Of a stretch of 5,934 nt of DNA, positions 1-5,934 are shown one piece after another; the first letter of the stretch is position 1, and the number at the start of each line of letters is the position of its first letter. The stretch lies in the NCBI GenBank assembly GCA_031268395.1, contig JAIRXI010000401.1:1-5934 (forward strand), written 5' to 3'. The notes beneath the pieces were generated by a model that was not told the origin of the DNA, did not search any database, and saw nothing but the letters and a program-made list of their open reading frames with translations. Both the position numbers and the translations under genes were made by a program. The DNA is from Tannerella sp. GTDB lineage: Bacteria; Bacteroidota; Bacteroidia; Bacteroidales; Tannerellaceae.

Positions 1-273
1 GCTCCGACTCGAGACGGAATGACTCCGACTCGAGACGGAATGACTCCGACTCGAGACGGAATGGCTCTGCCTCGAGACGGAATGGCTCCGACTCGAGACG
101 GAATGGCTCCGCCTCGAGACGGAATGGCTCCGACACGAGACGGAGATGCTCCGACACGAGACGGAATGGCTCCGACTCGAGACGGAGAGGCTCCGACACG
201 AGACGGAGCGACTCCTACACGAGACGGAGAGACTCCGACACGAGGCGTAGAGTCTCCGACACGAGATGGAATA
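1..273. repeat. 21-bp minisatellite, 13 in-phase units
   Basis: Thirteen consecutive 21-bp units run from base 1 to 273, and the array begins with a whole unit at the window edge, so it probably continues to the left. The typical unit contains CCGACTCGAGACGGA; right-hand units switch to CCGACACGAGACGGA and diverge most near the end (units 12-13). The core CCG-n-CTCGAG-n-CGG is a hyphenated dyad in the left units. The unit ends in CGGA and the next begins with CTCCG, so successive units can form short hairpins, perfect where the junction reads CGGAGAGACTCCG. Because 21 is a multiple of three and the unit lacks a stop in this frame, the array reads as a heptapeptide repeat (M-A/T-P-T-R-D-G) that stays open to a TGA at about 307. 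The changes between units fall freely on first and second codon positions and no ribosome-binding site is visible, so I read it as non-coding repeat DNA. A translated surface or linker protein cannot be excluded. Confidence 0.93.
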
Positions 274-351
274 TATTCGTACCGTGATTATATACTTCAA
301 GCGAAATGATTAAGAGCATTGCTTTTCCACGTCACTGCATCCTCCCTCTCC

Positions 352-427
352 CCGTCATTGCGAACGCAGTGAAGCAATCCAGAAACAGGCGACGACCTGG
401 ATTGCTTCACTGCGTTCGCAATGACGG
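352..427. repeat. Perfect 31-bp hairpin in repeat copy 1 (REP-like palindrome)
   Basis: Bases 352-382 and 397-427 are exact reverse complements (31 bp) around a 14-base loop, 383-396. The arm contains GTCATTGCGAACGCAGTGAA and ends in GCAATCCAG, which resembles a palindromic intergenic repeat seen in many unrelated bacterial genomes. No T-tract follows on either strand, so it is not an obvious intrinsic terminator. It may act as a mobile miniature element, a transcript-end stabiliser or a protein-binding site; the sequence alone does not decide. Confidence 0.95.
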
Positions 428-582
428 AGAAATACAATGCCCGGAAATATCCCGTGTGAAGTATAATATTTCATAATAATAAAGCTCCGACACGTATCGG
501 AATGATTCCGTCCCGGGATTATATATTTTACGTGAAATGATTAAGAGCATTGCTTTTCCACGTCACTGCATCCTCCCTCTCC

Positions 583-658
583 CCGTCATTGCGAACGCAG
601 TGAAGCAATCTAGAAACAGGCGATGACCTGGATTGCTTCACTGCGTTTGCAGTGGCGG
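583..658. repeat. Hairpin in repeat copy 2, with G-U pairs
   Basis: This is the counterpart of the copy 1 hairpin, 231 bp to the right. Four of the 62 arm positions differ from copy 1 (bases 611, 648, 652 and 655). Every change turns a Watson-Crick pair into a G-U pair when read as plus-strand RNA, so all 31 pairs remain. Read from the minus strand the same changes would be A-C mismatches. The loop differs by one base. Confidence 0.9.
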
Positions 659-813
659 AGAAACACAATGCAAGGAAATATACAGCTTGAAGTATAATAT
701 TTCATAATAATAAAATTCCTGTGCGTATCGGAATGATTCCGTCCCGGGATTATATATTTTACGTGAAATGATTACGAGCATTGCTTTTCCATGTCACTGC
801 ATCCTCCCTCCAC

Positions 814-889
814 GCGTCATTGCAAACGCAGTGAATCAATCCGGGAACAGGCGACGACCCGGACAGCTTCACTGCTTTTGCAGTGGCGG
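814..889. repeat. Decayed hairpin in repeat copy 3, with compensated pairs
   Basis: The third hairpin keeps 26 of 31 pairs when read as plus-strand RNA (24 Watson-Crick and 2 G-U). Two pairs are double changes that restore pairing: 824/879 is A-T where copy 1 has G-C, and 843/860 is G-C where copy 1 has A-T. Five positions no longer pair (814/889, 827/876, 836/867, 838/865 and 839/864). The loop is almost unchanged. Confidence 0.85.
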
Positions 890-1018
890 AGAAACACAAT
901 GCCAGGAAATATCCCGCGTGAAGTATAATATTTCATAATAATAAAACTTCGCATCGAGGCGGACGTCATATTATAACATATTATTACGTGTAAGGCTGTC
1001 GCGGAAGACTTTCGGCAC

Positions 1019-1056
1019 AAAAAAAAAGCCCTCCCCCTGGAAGAGCGGGGAGGGCT
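1019..1056 (-). terminator. Intrinsic terminator of the susCD operon
   Basis: Read on the minus strand, a perfect 10-bp GC-rich stem (AGCCCTCCCC at 1027-1036 pairing with GGGGAGGGCT at 1047-1056) with a 10-base loop is followed at once by nine T residues (A tract at 1019-1027 on the plus strand). It begins 20 bases past the susD stop codon. No T-tract follows on the plus strand, so it acts in one direction. It should insulate the repeat region on the left from operon transcription. Confidence 0.95.
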
Positions 1057-1076
1057 GTAAAAGTCAGGAGGCGGGA

Positions 1077-3155
1077 TTAGTATCCCGGATTCTGCAGCGC
1101 CTGTTTTTCGTCGGCGGACAGCGGTTTGCCGTCCCTGTATATTCCGTCCAGGAAAGTCTGCGGTACGGGACGCAGATAGTGGTGTTCATCCAGCGTCTTA
1201 TCGCTGCTTACGCCTCCGTTGAAAGCGTATGCGCGCTTTATCAGCGTCCTGGTACGCTGCAGGTCTGCCCAGCGGTACATCTCGCCCATAAGCTCGCGCG
1301 AACGTTCATTGAGGACGAAACACAGCATTTTGTCGAAATCCGAGGTATAACCCAGCTGCCGGATGATGGCCTGGTCTTCGGCCGGGAGGTCGTTTGGCCC
1401 GGATACGGTGATGCTCGTCGCCGATGTGGTAATCGGGATGTTGTTCGATTCGTAATACGAATTTTCGCCGTAGAACGACGTCGAGCGGCGGGAATCCGTC
1501 GTGTTGGTATAAGTCTGGGCGCCGTCCACGTATTTGGCGCGGTCTTCGCCGGCTTTGTAGGCTGCACGGTCGCGTACCGGGTTGATGTATTGCGAGATGG
1601 CTTCCTGGTATTTGCCCTGGCGGACGAGTATTTCGGCGGCCATCAGGTACGTTTCCGCCAGGCGGGCGGTAATGCCGTCCCGCGCGCTGTTGTTGGAGTT
1701 GTAGTCCGGGCGCGTGCCGTCCAGATATTTGTTCAGCGTAGGCCAGACGCCGTCGCTGGAATAGTTGAACGTGCTGATGCCGGGATAGCCGGCCACTACG
1801 CGGTAACGCGGAAGTACGTTGGGAACGATGTTTCCGGTCTGCGGACATTTGACGGTCTCGTACTGGCCGGCGCTGTTTTTCATCAGGACGCGCGGCGGCT
1901 GCTCGCCGGGCGTGGGTCCGGGGAGGTAGGTATCCGGATTCCCCTCCGCGTTGATTTTCGGCGTTACCTGGAAGCGGTCGGCGTCGTCTTCGTCATTGAT
2001 GATGAACATGACGCCGAGCTGTCCCATGCTCAGTTCCAGCTCCCTGTCGTCGCCATTCCTGTCTGCCGGGTAGTTGAGCCGCTGTTTGGTACGGAAGCTT
2101 TTCCAGAAACGGGAATCGTTCACGCGGTCATACACGTCGTAGGCATAATTCGTATTTTTCAGTCGCGCATATTCGCGTCCGCCGGCGATGTCGCGCTCCA
2201 TTCCCGTCCAGTTCTGGTAGATGGAAACGAACATCAGGCACAGATTGTTCAGGTATCGTCCGTTTGCTCCCGACGTGGAAGCGGTATGCTGCGCCGCCAG
2301 CAATATCTCGTCGAGGCTCTCGTTCGGCCCGTCAGCGCCGGTGAAATCCCAGATGTCGGCAAAATTGGGCGCCAGCGTGCGATGGCTGATGACTTCGTTG
2401 CAAAGTTGAAGCGCCTGCGCGAGGTCGTCGTCTTTGGTGGCGGCATTGAACTCATCGCAGATTTCGCTCTGGCGGTAAAGCAGCGCCTTTGCCAGGAAAT
2501 GGGCGGCTGCGTCCTTGTAGACCTTGCCCTGCGTGCGGTTTGCCGGGTTGTCGAGCCTGCTGTATCCCTCACGGAAGTCGTCGATGACCTGCTGGAGGAC
2601 TTCCTGCCTTGATGCGCGGGTAAACTCCCTTTCGAGCGATTCGCTGGGCAGCAGTTTAAGCGGCACGCCGCCCCACTGCTGCACAAGGAAGAAATACGCC
2701 CAGGCGCGGAAGAAATAGGCCTCGCCCTGCATGGTGTTTATTTCGGCTTCGTCGGTCAGCACATTCGGGGCTTTGTCGAGCACCGTGTTGACGGTATTGA
2801 TGGCGACATAGCAGATGTCCCAGGCAACTTCGGGCGATACGAGATTGGGGCCGGTCATTGACGAGCGCAATACGGCGCTGTAATTGTTCCAGGGAGTATT
2901 GGACGGGTCGCTGCCTACCTGAAATTCGTCGGTACCGTAATTGGTCATTGTGTAGCTGAACTCGTGAGAATGTGTCAGGCGCAGGATTTGCGGCATTCCC
3001 AGCGCCAGGTCGCGCATCCCTTCGGGAGTTTCGAGGTATTGGGTGGACATCTGGGTGGTCAGCTTTTCTTCGAGAAAACTGTCGCCGCACGAGGTTGCTC
3101 CGAACGCACCTGCTACGGCAGCAACTGTAATCAGTATGTTTTTAAATGTCTTCAT
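1077..3155 (-). CDS. SusD/RagB-family outer-membrane nutrient-binding lipoprotein
   Basis: A complete 692-residue protein. It opens with a lipoprotein signal peptide (residues 1-22) whose lipobox GATSC predicts lipidation at Cys23. The acidic stretch after it (GDSFLEEK) fits the Bacteroidetes signal for display on the cell surface. Family landmarks occur in order: an N-terminal SusD-like helical part with AYFFRAWAYFFLVQQWGGVP (about 143-162); a TPR-like segment, RLAETYLMAAEILVRQGKY (about 496-514); the VLNERSRELMGEMYRWADLQ motif (about 610-630); LRPVPQ near 663; and the typical NPGY end. At 692 residues it is somewhat longer than many relatives, with a Pro/Gly-rich insert around 380-440. Members of this family cap the partner SusC barrel and bind glycans, peptides or other nutrients; the substrate here is unknown. 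The start at 3155 is chosen because the signal peptide begins there, 21 bp after the susC stop. It ends 20 bp before a strong terminator. There is no sign of decay. Confidence 0.97.
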   Translation of the reverse strand: MKTFKNILITVAAVAGAFGATSCGDSFLEEKLTTQMSTQYLETPEGMRDLALGMPQILRLTHSHEFSYTMTNYGTDEFQVGSDPSNTPWNNYSAVLRSSMTGPNLVSPEVAWDICYVAINTVNTVLDKAPNVLTDEAEINTMQGEAYFFRAWAYFFLVQQWGGVPLKLLPSESLEREFTRASRQEVLQQVIDDFREGYSRLDNPANRTQGKVYKDAAAHFLAKALLYRQSEICDEFNAATKDDDLAQALQLCNEVISHRTLAPNFADIWDFTGADGPNESLDEILLAAQHTASTSGANGRYLNNLCLMFVSIYQNWTGMERDIAGGREYARLKNTNYAYDVYDRVNDSRFWKSFRTKQRLNYPADRNGDDRELELSMGQLGVMFIINDEDDADRFQVTPKINAEGNPDTYLPGPTPGEQPPRVLMKNSAGQYETVKCPQTGNIVPNVLPRYRVVAGYPGISTFNYSSDGVWPTLNKYLDGTRPDYNSNNSARDGITARLAETYLMAAEILVRQGKYQEAISQYINPVRDRAAYKAGEDRAKYVDGAQTYTNTTDSRRSTSFYGENSYYESNNIPITTSATSITVSGPNDLPAEDQAIIRQLGYTSDFDKMLCFVLNERSRELMGEMYRWADLQRTRTLIKRAYAFNGGVSSDKTLDEHHYLRPVPQTFLDGIYRDGKPLSADEKQALQNPGY

Positions 3156-3176
3156 TGCATTTTTATTTTTAAATGA
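3156..3176 (-). promoter_or_regulatory. A-rich susC-susD junction, Shine-Dalgarno-free translation start
   Basis: Only 21 bases separate the susC stop from the susD ATG. Read on the minus strand the gap is AT-rich (ATTTAAAAATAAAAATGCA) with no GGAGG-like element. A-rich leaders without Shine-Dalgarno pairing are normal in Bacteroidota. No terminator or promoter fits here, so susD is read from the same transcript as susC. An ATG a few bases upstream of the true start reads only ATG-CAA-TGA and is not a gene. Confidence 0.7.
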
Positions 3177-5735
3177 TTAGAAATTAACATTGAGGCCGAA
3201 CACGAAATTGCGGTTCCATGTACCCGGATTGGAATAATAGCCCGAAGCCGTCGAGCTCGTCTCCATTGAACTTGCATCCATGTTTTTCCATTTCACGGAC
3301 TGATAGATGGAACCGGGGTTGATCACCTGCACGTAAAGTCTCAGGTTTTGCATTCCGTTCCACTTCTGAATCATGCGTTTCGGGAACACGTACCCCAGCG
3401 AGATATTACGGATGTTCAGGAATGAGGCTTTGCTGTACTGCAGCAGGGCGTAGTAAGGATCCCTGTCGGAACCGTCGGCGACATATTCCGGTCGCTGAAA
3501 GGACGCATTCTTGTTGTTTTCGTTGTAGTAATCCACCTTGCGGAGCATGTAGCGTCCACCCATGGCGACATGGTTGCCGTTCGTCCAGTAACCGAAGCGT
3601 CCGTACATCTGGATTGAGAGATCAATTCCCCGGTAATGAAAGGTGTTGGTCATGCCGCCTGTCCATGTGGGAGTAACCTGCCCGATAATGACGCGGTCGT
3701 TGTTCGGATCAATCACGTAGTCGCCATTCTGGTCTTTCGGGCGCACCTGTCCGACCTTGAAAGTATGAGCCGTTTTCGGCGTTCCGTCGGGCGCGGTGCT
3801 ATCGTTGAATTTATCCATTTCCTCCTTGTCCTCTTCTCTCCAGATGCCTTCCACGTCTATATTGTAAAACACCCTGATGGGCTGTCCGATAAAGCGGGAG
3901 TTGGCGATATCGTCCTCCTTGCCGTCGGCCAGTTCCACGATCTTGTTCTTTTGCCATCCGACGTTCAGGCTGGTTTCCCACGTGAAATCGCCAAGTTTCA
4001 GGTTGACGGTATTCAGCGTGATGTCAAAGCCCCGGTTCTGCGTTTCCCCCAGGTTTGCCGTCGTGGAGATATATCCGGTGAGGGAAGGGATGTTGGCGCT
4101 GAGCAGCAGGTCGGTCGTGCGCGACGTGTACGCCTCGATCGTTCCGGAAATCCTGTTTTTCATAATGGAGAAGTCCACGCCCAGGTTAACCTGTGCGGTT
4201 TTTTCCCATCCCAGGTTCTGGTTGGCCAGCGCCTCGCGCGTGGAAGTGGCCAGCAGGTCGTTCACGTAATAGACGCGTACGAGGTCCGAGCCGTAAGGAT
4301 AAAGCGACGAGTTGACGTTTCCAATCGTCGAATATCTGCTGACGGCCGCATTACCGGTTACTCCGTAGCCAAGACGCGGTTTGAGCTGGTTGATCCAGCC
4401 GATATCCTTTATGAACTCTTCCTGTTCCATGCGCCATCCGAGGGAAGCGCTGGAGAAAAACGCCCATTTGTGACCGGGCGCAAGTACGGAGGAGCCGTCC
4501 CAGCGTCCGGAGGCGGTCAGCATGTAGCGCTCCATCAGGATATAGTTGAGGCGGATCATGTAGGAGGCGAGCTGTTCTTCGGAAAGAGACGATTCGACGC
4601 CCGTAATGTCGTTCGCCCGGTCAAGGGATCCCATGGCATTCCACAGCGCGGTGGGAACCGGCACGTTCTGTCCGTTGATGCGGTCGCCCACCTGTTCGTT
4701 CTTGGACGCGGTCTGCAGCAGAGTCAGGCCAAAGTTGTGGATGCCGAACGACTTGTTGTAATAAATCAGGTTGTTCACCGTCCACGAAAAGTCGCGCTCG
4801 TTTCTCAGCTGAACCAGACTGTACTGGTTTTCGCGGATTGCCGAATTGGGGTCGACAAACAGCCCGTTGCGGCGATAGCGGAAACTGGGGCCAAATTCCA
4901 CCCGGTACGACAGGCCGTCCAGTGGAAGTTTTACCTGGGCATACACGTTGGCCATCACATTGAGAATCTGACGGCGATTGTGCGAATAGTTCACTTCGTC
5001 CACCACTGTCCTCAGCGAGGGATCGCCTCCGGGATTCTGAATGCGCATGCCGTTTTCGTCGTATGGCACGGCATACGGGTAGAGCCGCAGGGAGGATTCG
5101 TAAATGGAACCGGCGCCGGAAGAGCTCGGAGCGCCCGTACCGTCCTGCCCGTATTCCTGATCCTGCCAGGAACCGTTGATTCGCGAGCCAAGCTCGAACC
5201 AGTCGGTGGGTTTCAGCGTGGTATTGATATTGGCCGTATAGCGATTGTATTCCTGCCCGATGGAGGTGCCCTCCTGATTCAGATAACCGAACGAAGCGTA
5301 GGCGCTTACCTTCTGCGTACCTCCGCTGACGCTCAGCGTATGATTGTGGGTCAGACCGTCCCGCTTCACAAATTCGGTCCAGTCCGTGGTCGTCACTTTG
5401 GAGCCGTCCCATGTACCGCCGGCCCATCCCTGTTCAATGTTTGCCCATGCATACGGATCCGCGCCGAAAATCGTCTGGTCGTGGGTCAGCGAAGGCTTGT
5501 CTGCCTCCGGATGTATGTCCGGATTAAGGTAATAATATGCCCAGCGCTTGAAATCAATCCATTCGGCGGCGGTAAACTGTTCGCGGCTGTCCTGTAGCGT
5601 TTCGATCGTCACGCTGCCGTTGTAGTTGATGGAAAAACGCCCCTCTTCCCCGCCATGCGTGGTAATCAGGATCACTCCGTTGGCGCCTCTCGATCCGTAG
5701 ATGGCGGTGGCAGATGCGTCCTTAAGGATTTCAAT
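3177..5735 (-). pseudogene. SusC/RagA-family TonB-dependent receptor lacking its 5' end (silent cassette or disrupted gene)
   Basis: An 852-codon frame open from 5735 to the TAA at 3177. It begins inside the SusC/RagA signature region of the plug (IEILKDASATAIYG, then SRGANGVILITT) and continues through the 22-strand-type barrel to FVFGLNVNF, whose terminal Phe fits insertion by the BAM machinery. SusC proteins are usually about 1,000-1,100 residues, so roughly 200 are absent: signal peptide, carboxypeptidase-regulatory-like domain, TonB box and the first half of the plug. The codon before Ile is TGA (5736-5738), no usable start lies at the break, and the sequence beyond is unrelated. A GTG at 5675 could be called as a start but lies inside the conserved GANGVILI motif and cannot yield an exported receptor. 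The rest has no internal stop or frameshift, which argues against old decay. It would partner the SusD just downstream. As drawn it cannot make a functional receptor. It could be a silent donor body for an invertible susC, or a gene cut by an insertion or rearrangement. Confidence 0.85.
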
Positions 5736-5741
5736 TCATTT
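5736..5741. other. Breakpoint at the 5' edge of the susC remnant
   Basis: SusC homology ends at 5735. The next minus-strand codon is TGA (5736-5738), preceded by a run of A. In an intact relative this place normally encodes the DI(E)-S/R residues before IEVLKDAS. Just inside the gene, 5719-5728 is a 10-bp palindrome (TCCTTAAGGA) formed by the conserved Ile-Leu-Lys-Asp codons. The exact crossover could lie a few bases either side, since conserved codons blur the edge. Confidence 0.6.
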
Positions 5742-5778
5742 TTTGAGGCGCTATTGCATGTTCTGCCGCCGCCTGCGC

Positions 5779-5808
5779 CTGGATTGCTTCGCTCTGCTTA
5801 CAATGACG
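5779..5808. repeat. Half-copy of the REP-like palindromic repeat
   Basis: CTGGATTGCTTC followed by CTGCTTACAATGACG closely matches the right arm of the hairpins at 397-427, with a few substitutions and one indel. The matching left arm is absent, so it cannot fold into the long hairpin. It sits between the susC break (5735) and the partial leftward frame ending at 5829, in otherwise unassigned sequence. Confidence 0.75.
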
Positions 5809-5828
5809 TTGCCCAAACAAGCACATAA

Positions 5829-5934
5829 TCAAGCTGTTTTTTTGAGATCATAACCAAGTTTCCGCGCCATTTTATGCAGCCGTCGAATATCCCTGTCGGT
5901 TTGATTTTGGATTCGCCGGGCTGCGATTTGTGGG
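5829..5934 (-). CDS. C-terminal tail of an unidentified leftward protein, perhaps a transposase
   Basis: A leftward frame enters from the right edge and runs 34 codons to a TGA at 5829-5831. It is strongly basic and ends RRLHKMARKLGYDLKKTA. The 'A-x-x-LGY-x-L' ending resembles the C-terminal tails of several insertion-sequence transposases, but 34 residues are too few to name a family. If it is a transposase, the roughly 90 bases between its stop and the susC break could include the end of that element. A second open frame on the same strand, ending near 5805, is less protein-like. The frame may also be chance. Confidence 0.35.
   Translation of the reverse strand, partial: PQIAARRIQNQTDRDIRRLHKMARKLGYDLKKTA

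Larger units (their letters stand above)
253..993. repeat. 231-bp tandem repeat array, 3 copies plus a partial fourth
   Basis: Three head-to-tail copies occupy 253-483, 484-714 and 715-945, with landmarks (GAAATGATTA at 303/534/765 and the AATAATAAA end at 483/714/945) spaced exactly 231 bp. A decayed head of a fourth copy seems to follow at 946-993, where TATTATTACGTG matches TATATTTTACGTG with about 6 bp lost. Each copy has a head with small dyads (CGGAATGATTCCG, TCCCGGGA), the landmark GAAATGATTA, a pyrimidine-rich stretch, a long hairpin, and an AT-rich tail (AGTATAATATTTCATAATAA). Copies 1 and 2 are identical over 77 bases (303-379 versus 534-610) but differ at about 12 of the last 181 positions. 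Copies 2 and 3 share the head, whereas copies 1 and 3 are closer in part of the tail. That mosaic pattern suggests exchange between copies. No coding region is convincing in this stretch, and the remaining bases to 1018 hold nothing I recognise. Confidence 0.93.

Noticed and set aside
1..273. CRISPR array
   Set aside because: The 21-bp units abut directly with no unique spacers, and no cas gene is present.
19..309. Plus-strand 96-codon repeat ORF as a gene
   Set aside because: It is produced by the 21-bp period. It has no ribosome-binding context, its left end is arbitrary because the frame is already open at base 1, and its codon changes show no protein-level constraint.
352..427. Intrinsic terminator
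   Set aside because: The stem is long and perfect but no T-tract follows on either strand, and no gene ends beside it.
817..1020. Minus-strand 67-codon ORF
   Set aside because: It lies within repeat copy 3 and the spacer, downstream of the operon terminator, and shows no recognisable protein features.
1179..2612. Long plus-strand ORF antisense to susD
   Set aside because: It is a shadow of the GC-rich susD codons; susD has clear family motifs throughout.
4621..5427. Minus-strand 268-codon ORF overlapping susC in another frame
   Set aside because: It is an out-of-frame, Arg/Ser-rich shadow of the susC coding sequence.
3636..5597. 653-codon plus-strand ORF antisense to susC
   Set aside because: It is a mirror of susC codon use, with no protein family recognised; the minus-strand receptor is unambiguous.
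5673..5675. GTG as the true start of susC
   Set aside because: It encodes the Val of the conserved GANGVILITT plug motif, and a protein starting there would lack a signal peptide and half the plug.

Overview
The window looks like a piece of a Bacteroidota chromosome, most likely order Bacteroidales. The evidence is a co-directional susC-susD pair with classic family motifs, a surface-lipoprotein signal on SusD, an A-rich translation start without a Shine-Dalgarno sequence, and a fairly GC-rich coding composition of the kind seen in genera such as Alistipes. The genus is an inference and could not be tested.

Layout, left to right. Positions 1-273 hold a 21-bp minisatellite: 13 in-phase units, probably continuing beyond the left edge. 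Its last unit is also the first 21 bp of a larger tandem array with a period of exactly 231 bp. That array has three copies (253-483, 484-714, 715-945) and a decayed fourth head to about 993. Each 231-bp copy carries a long hairpin made from the widespread 'GTCATTGCGA...GAAGCAATCC' type of palindromic repeat. The hairpin is perfect in copy 1 (31-bp stem), fully paired but with G-U wobbles in copy 2, and partly decayed with two compensatory changes in copy 3. I see no convincing gene in positions 1-1018.

A strong intrinsic terminator (1019-1056, acting on the minus strand) closes a leftward operon. The operon holds a complete SusD/RagB-family lipoprotein gene (1077-3155) and, 21 bp upstream of it, a SusC/RagA-family TonB-dependent receptor (3177-5735). 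Together such proteins form an outer-membrane import complex, SusD being the lid and SusC the TonB-driven barrel. No enzyme or regulator lies in the window, so the substrate cannot be told.

The most notable feature is that susC has no beginning. Its reading frame is intact from the stop codon back to the 'IEILKDASATAIYG' plug signature, then meets an in-frame TGA at 5736-5738 and unrelated sequence. The signal peptide, N-terminal carboxypeptidase-regulatory-like domain, TonB box and first half of the plug are missing. The rest shows no decay. This fits either a silent cassette of an invertible SusC system (DNA inversion joining alternative susC bodies to one expressed 5' end, as known in Bacteroides), or a recent insertion or rearrangement. 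The sequence right of the break (5739-5934) holds a half-copy of the same palindromic repeat family and the last 34 codons of a leftward frame that resembles a transposase tail.
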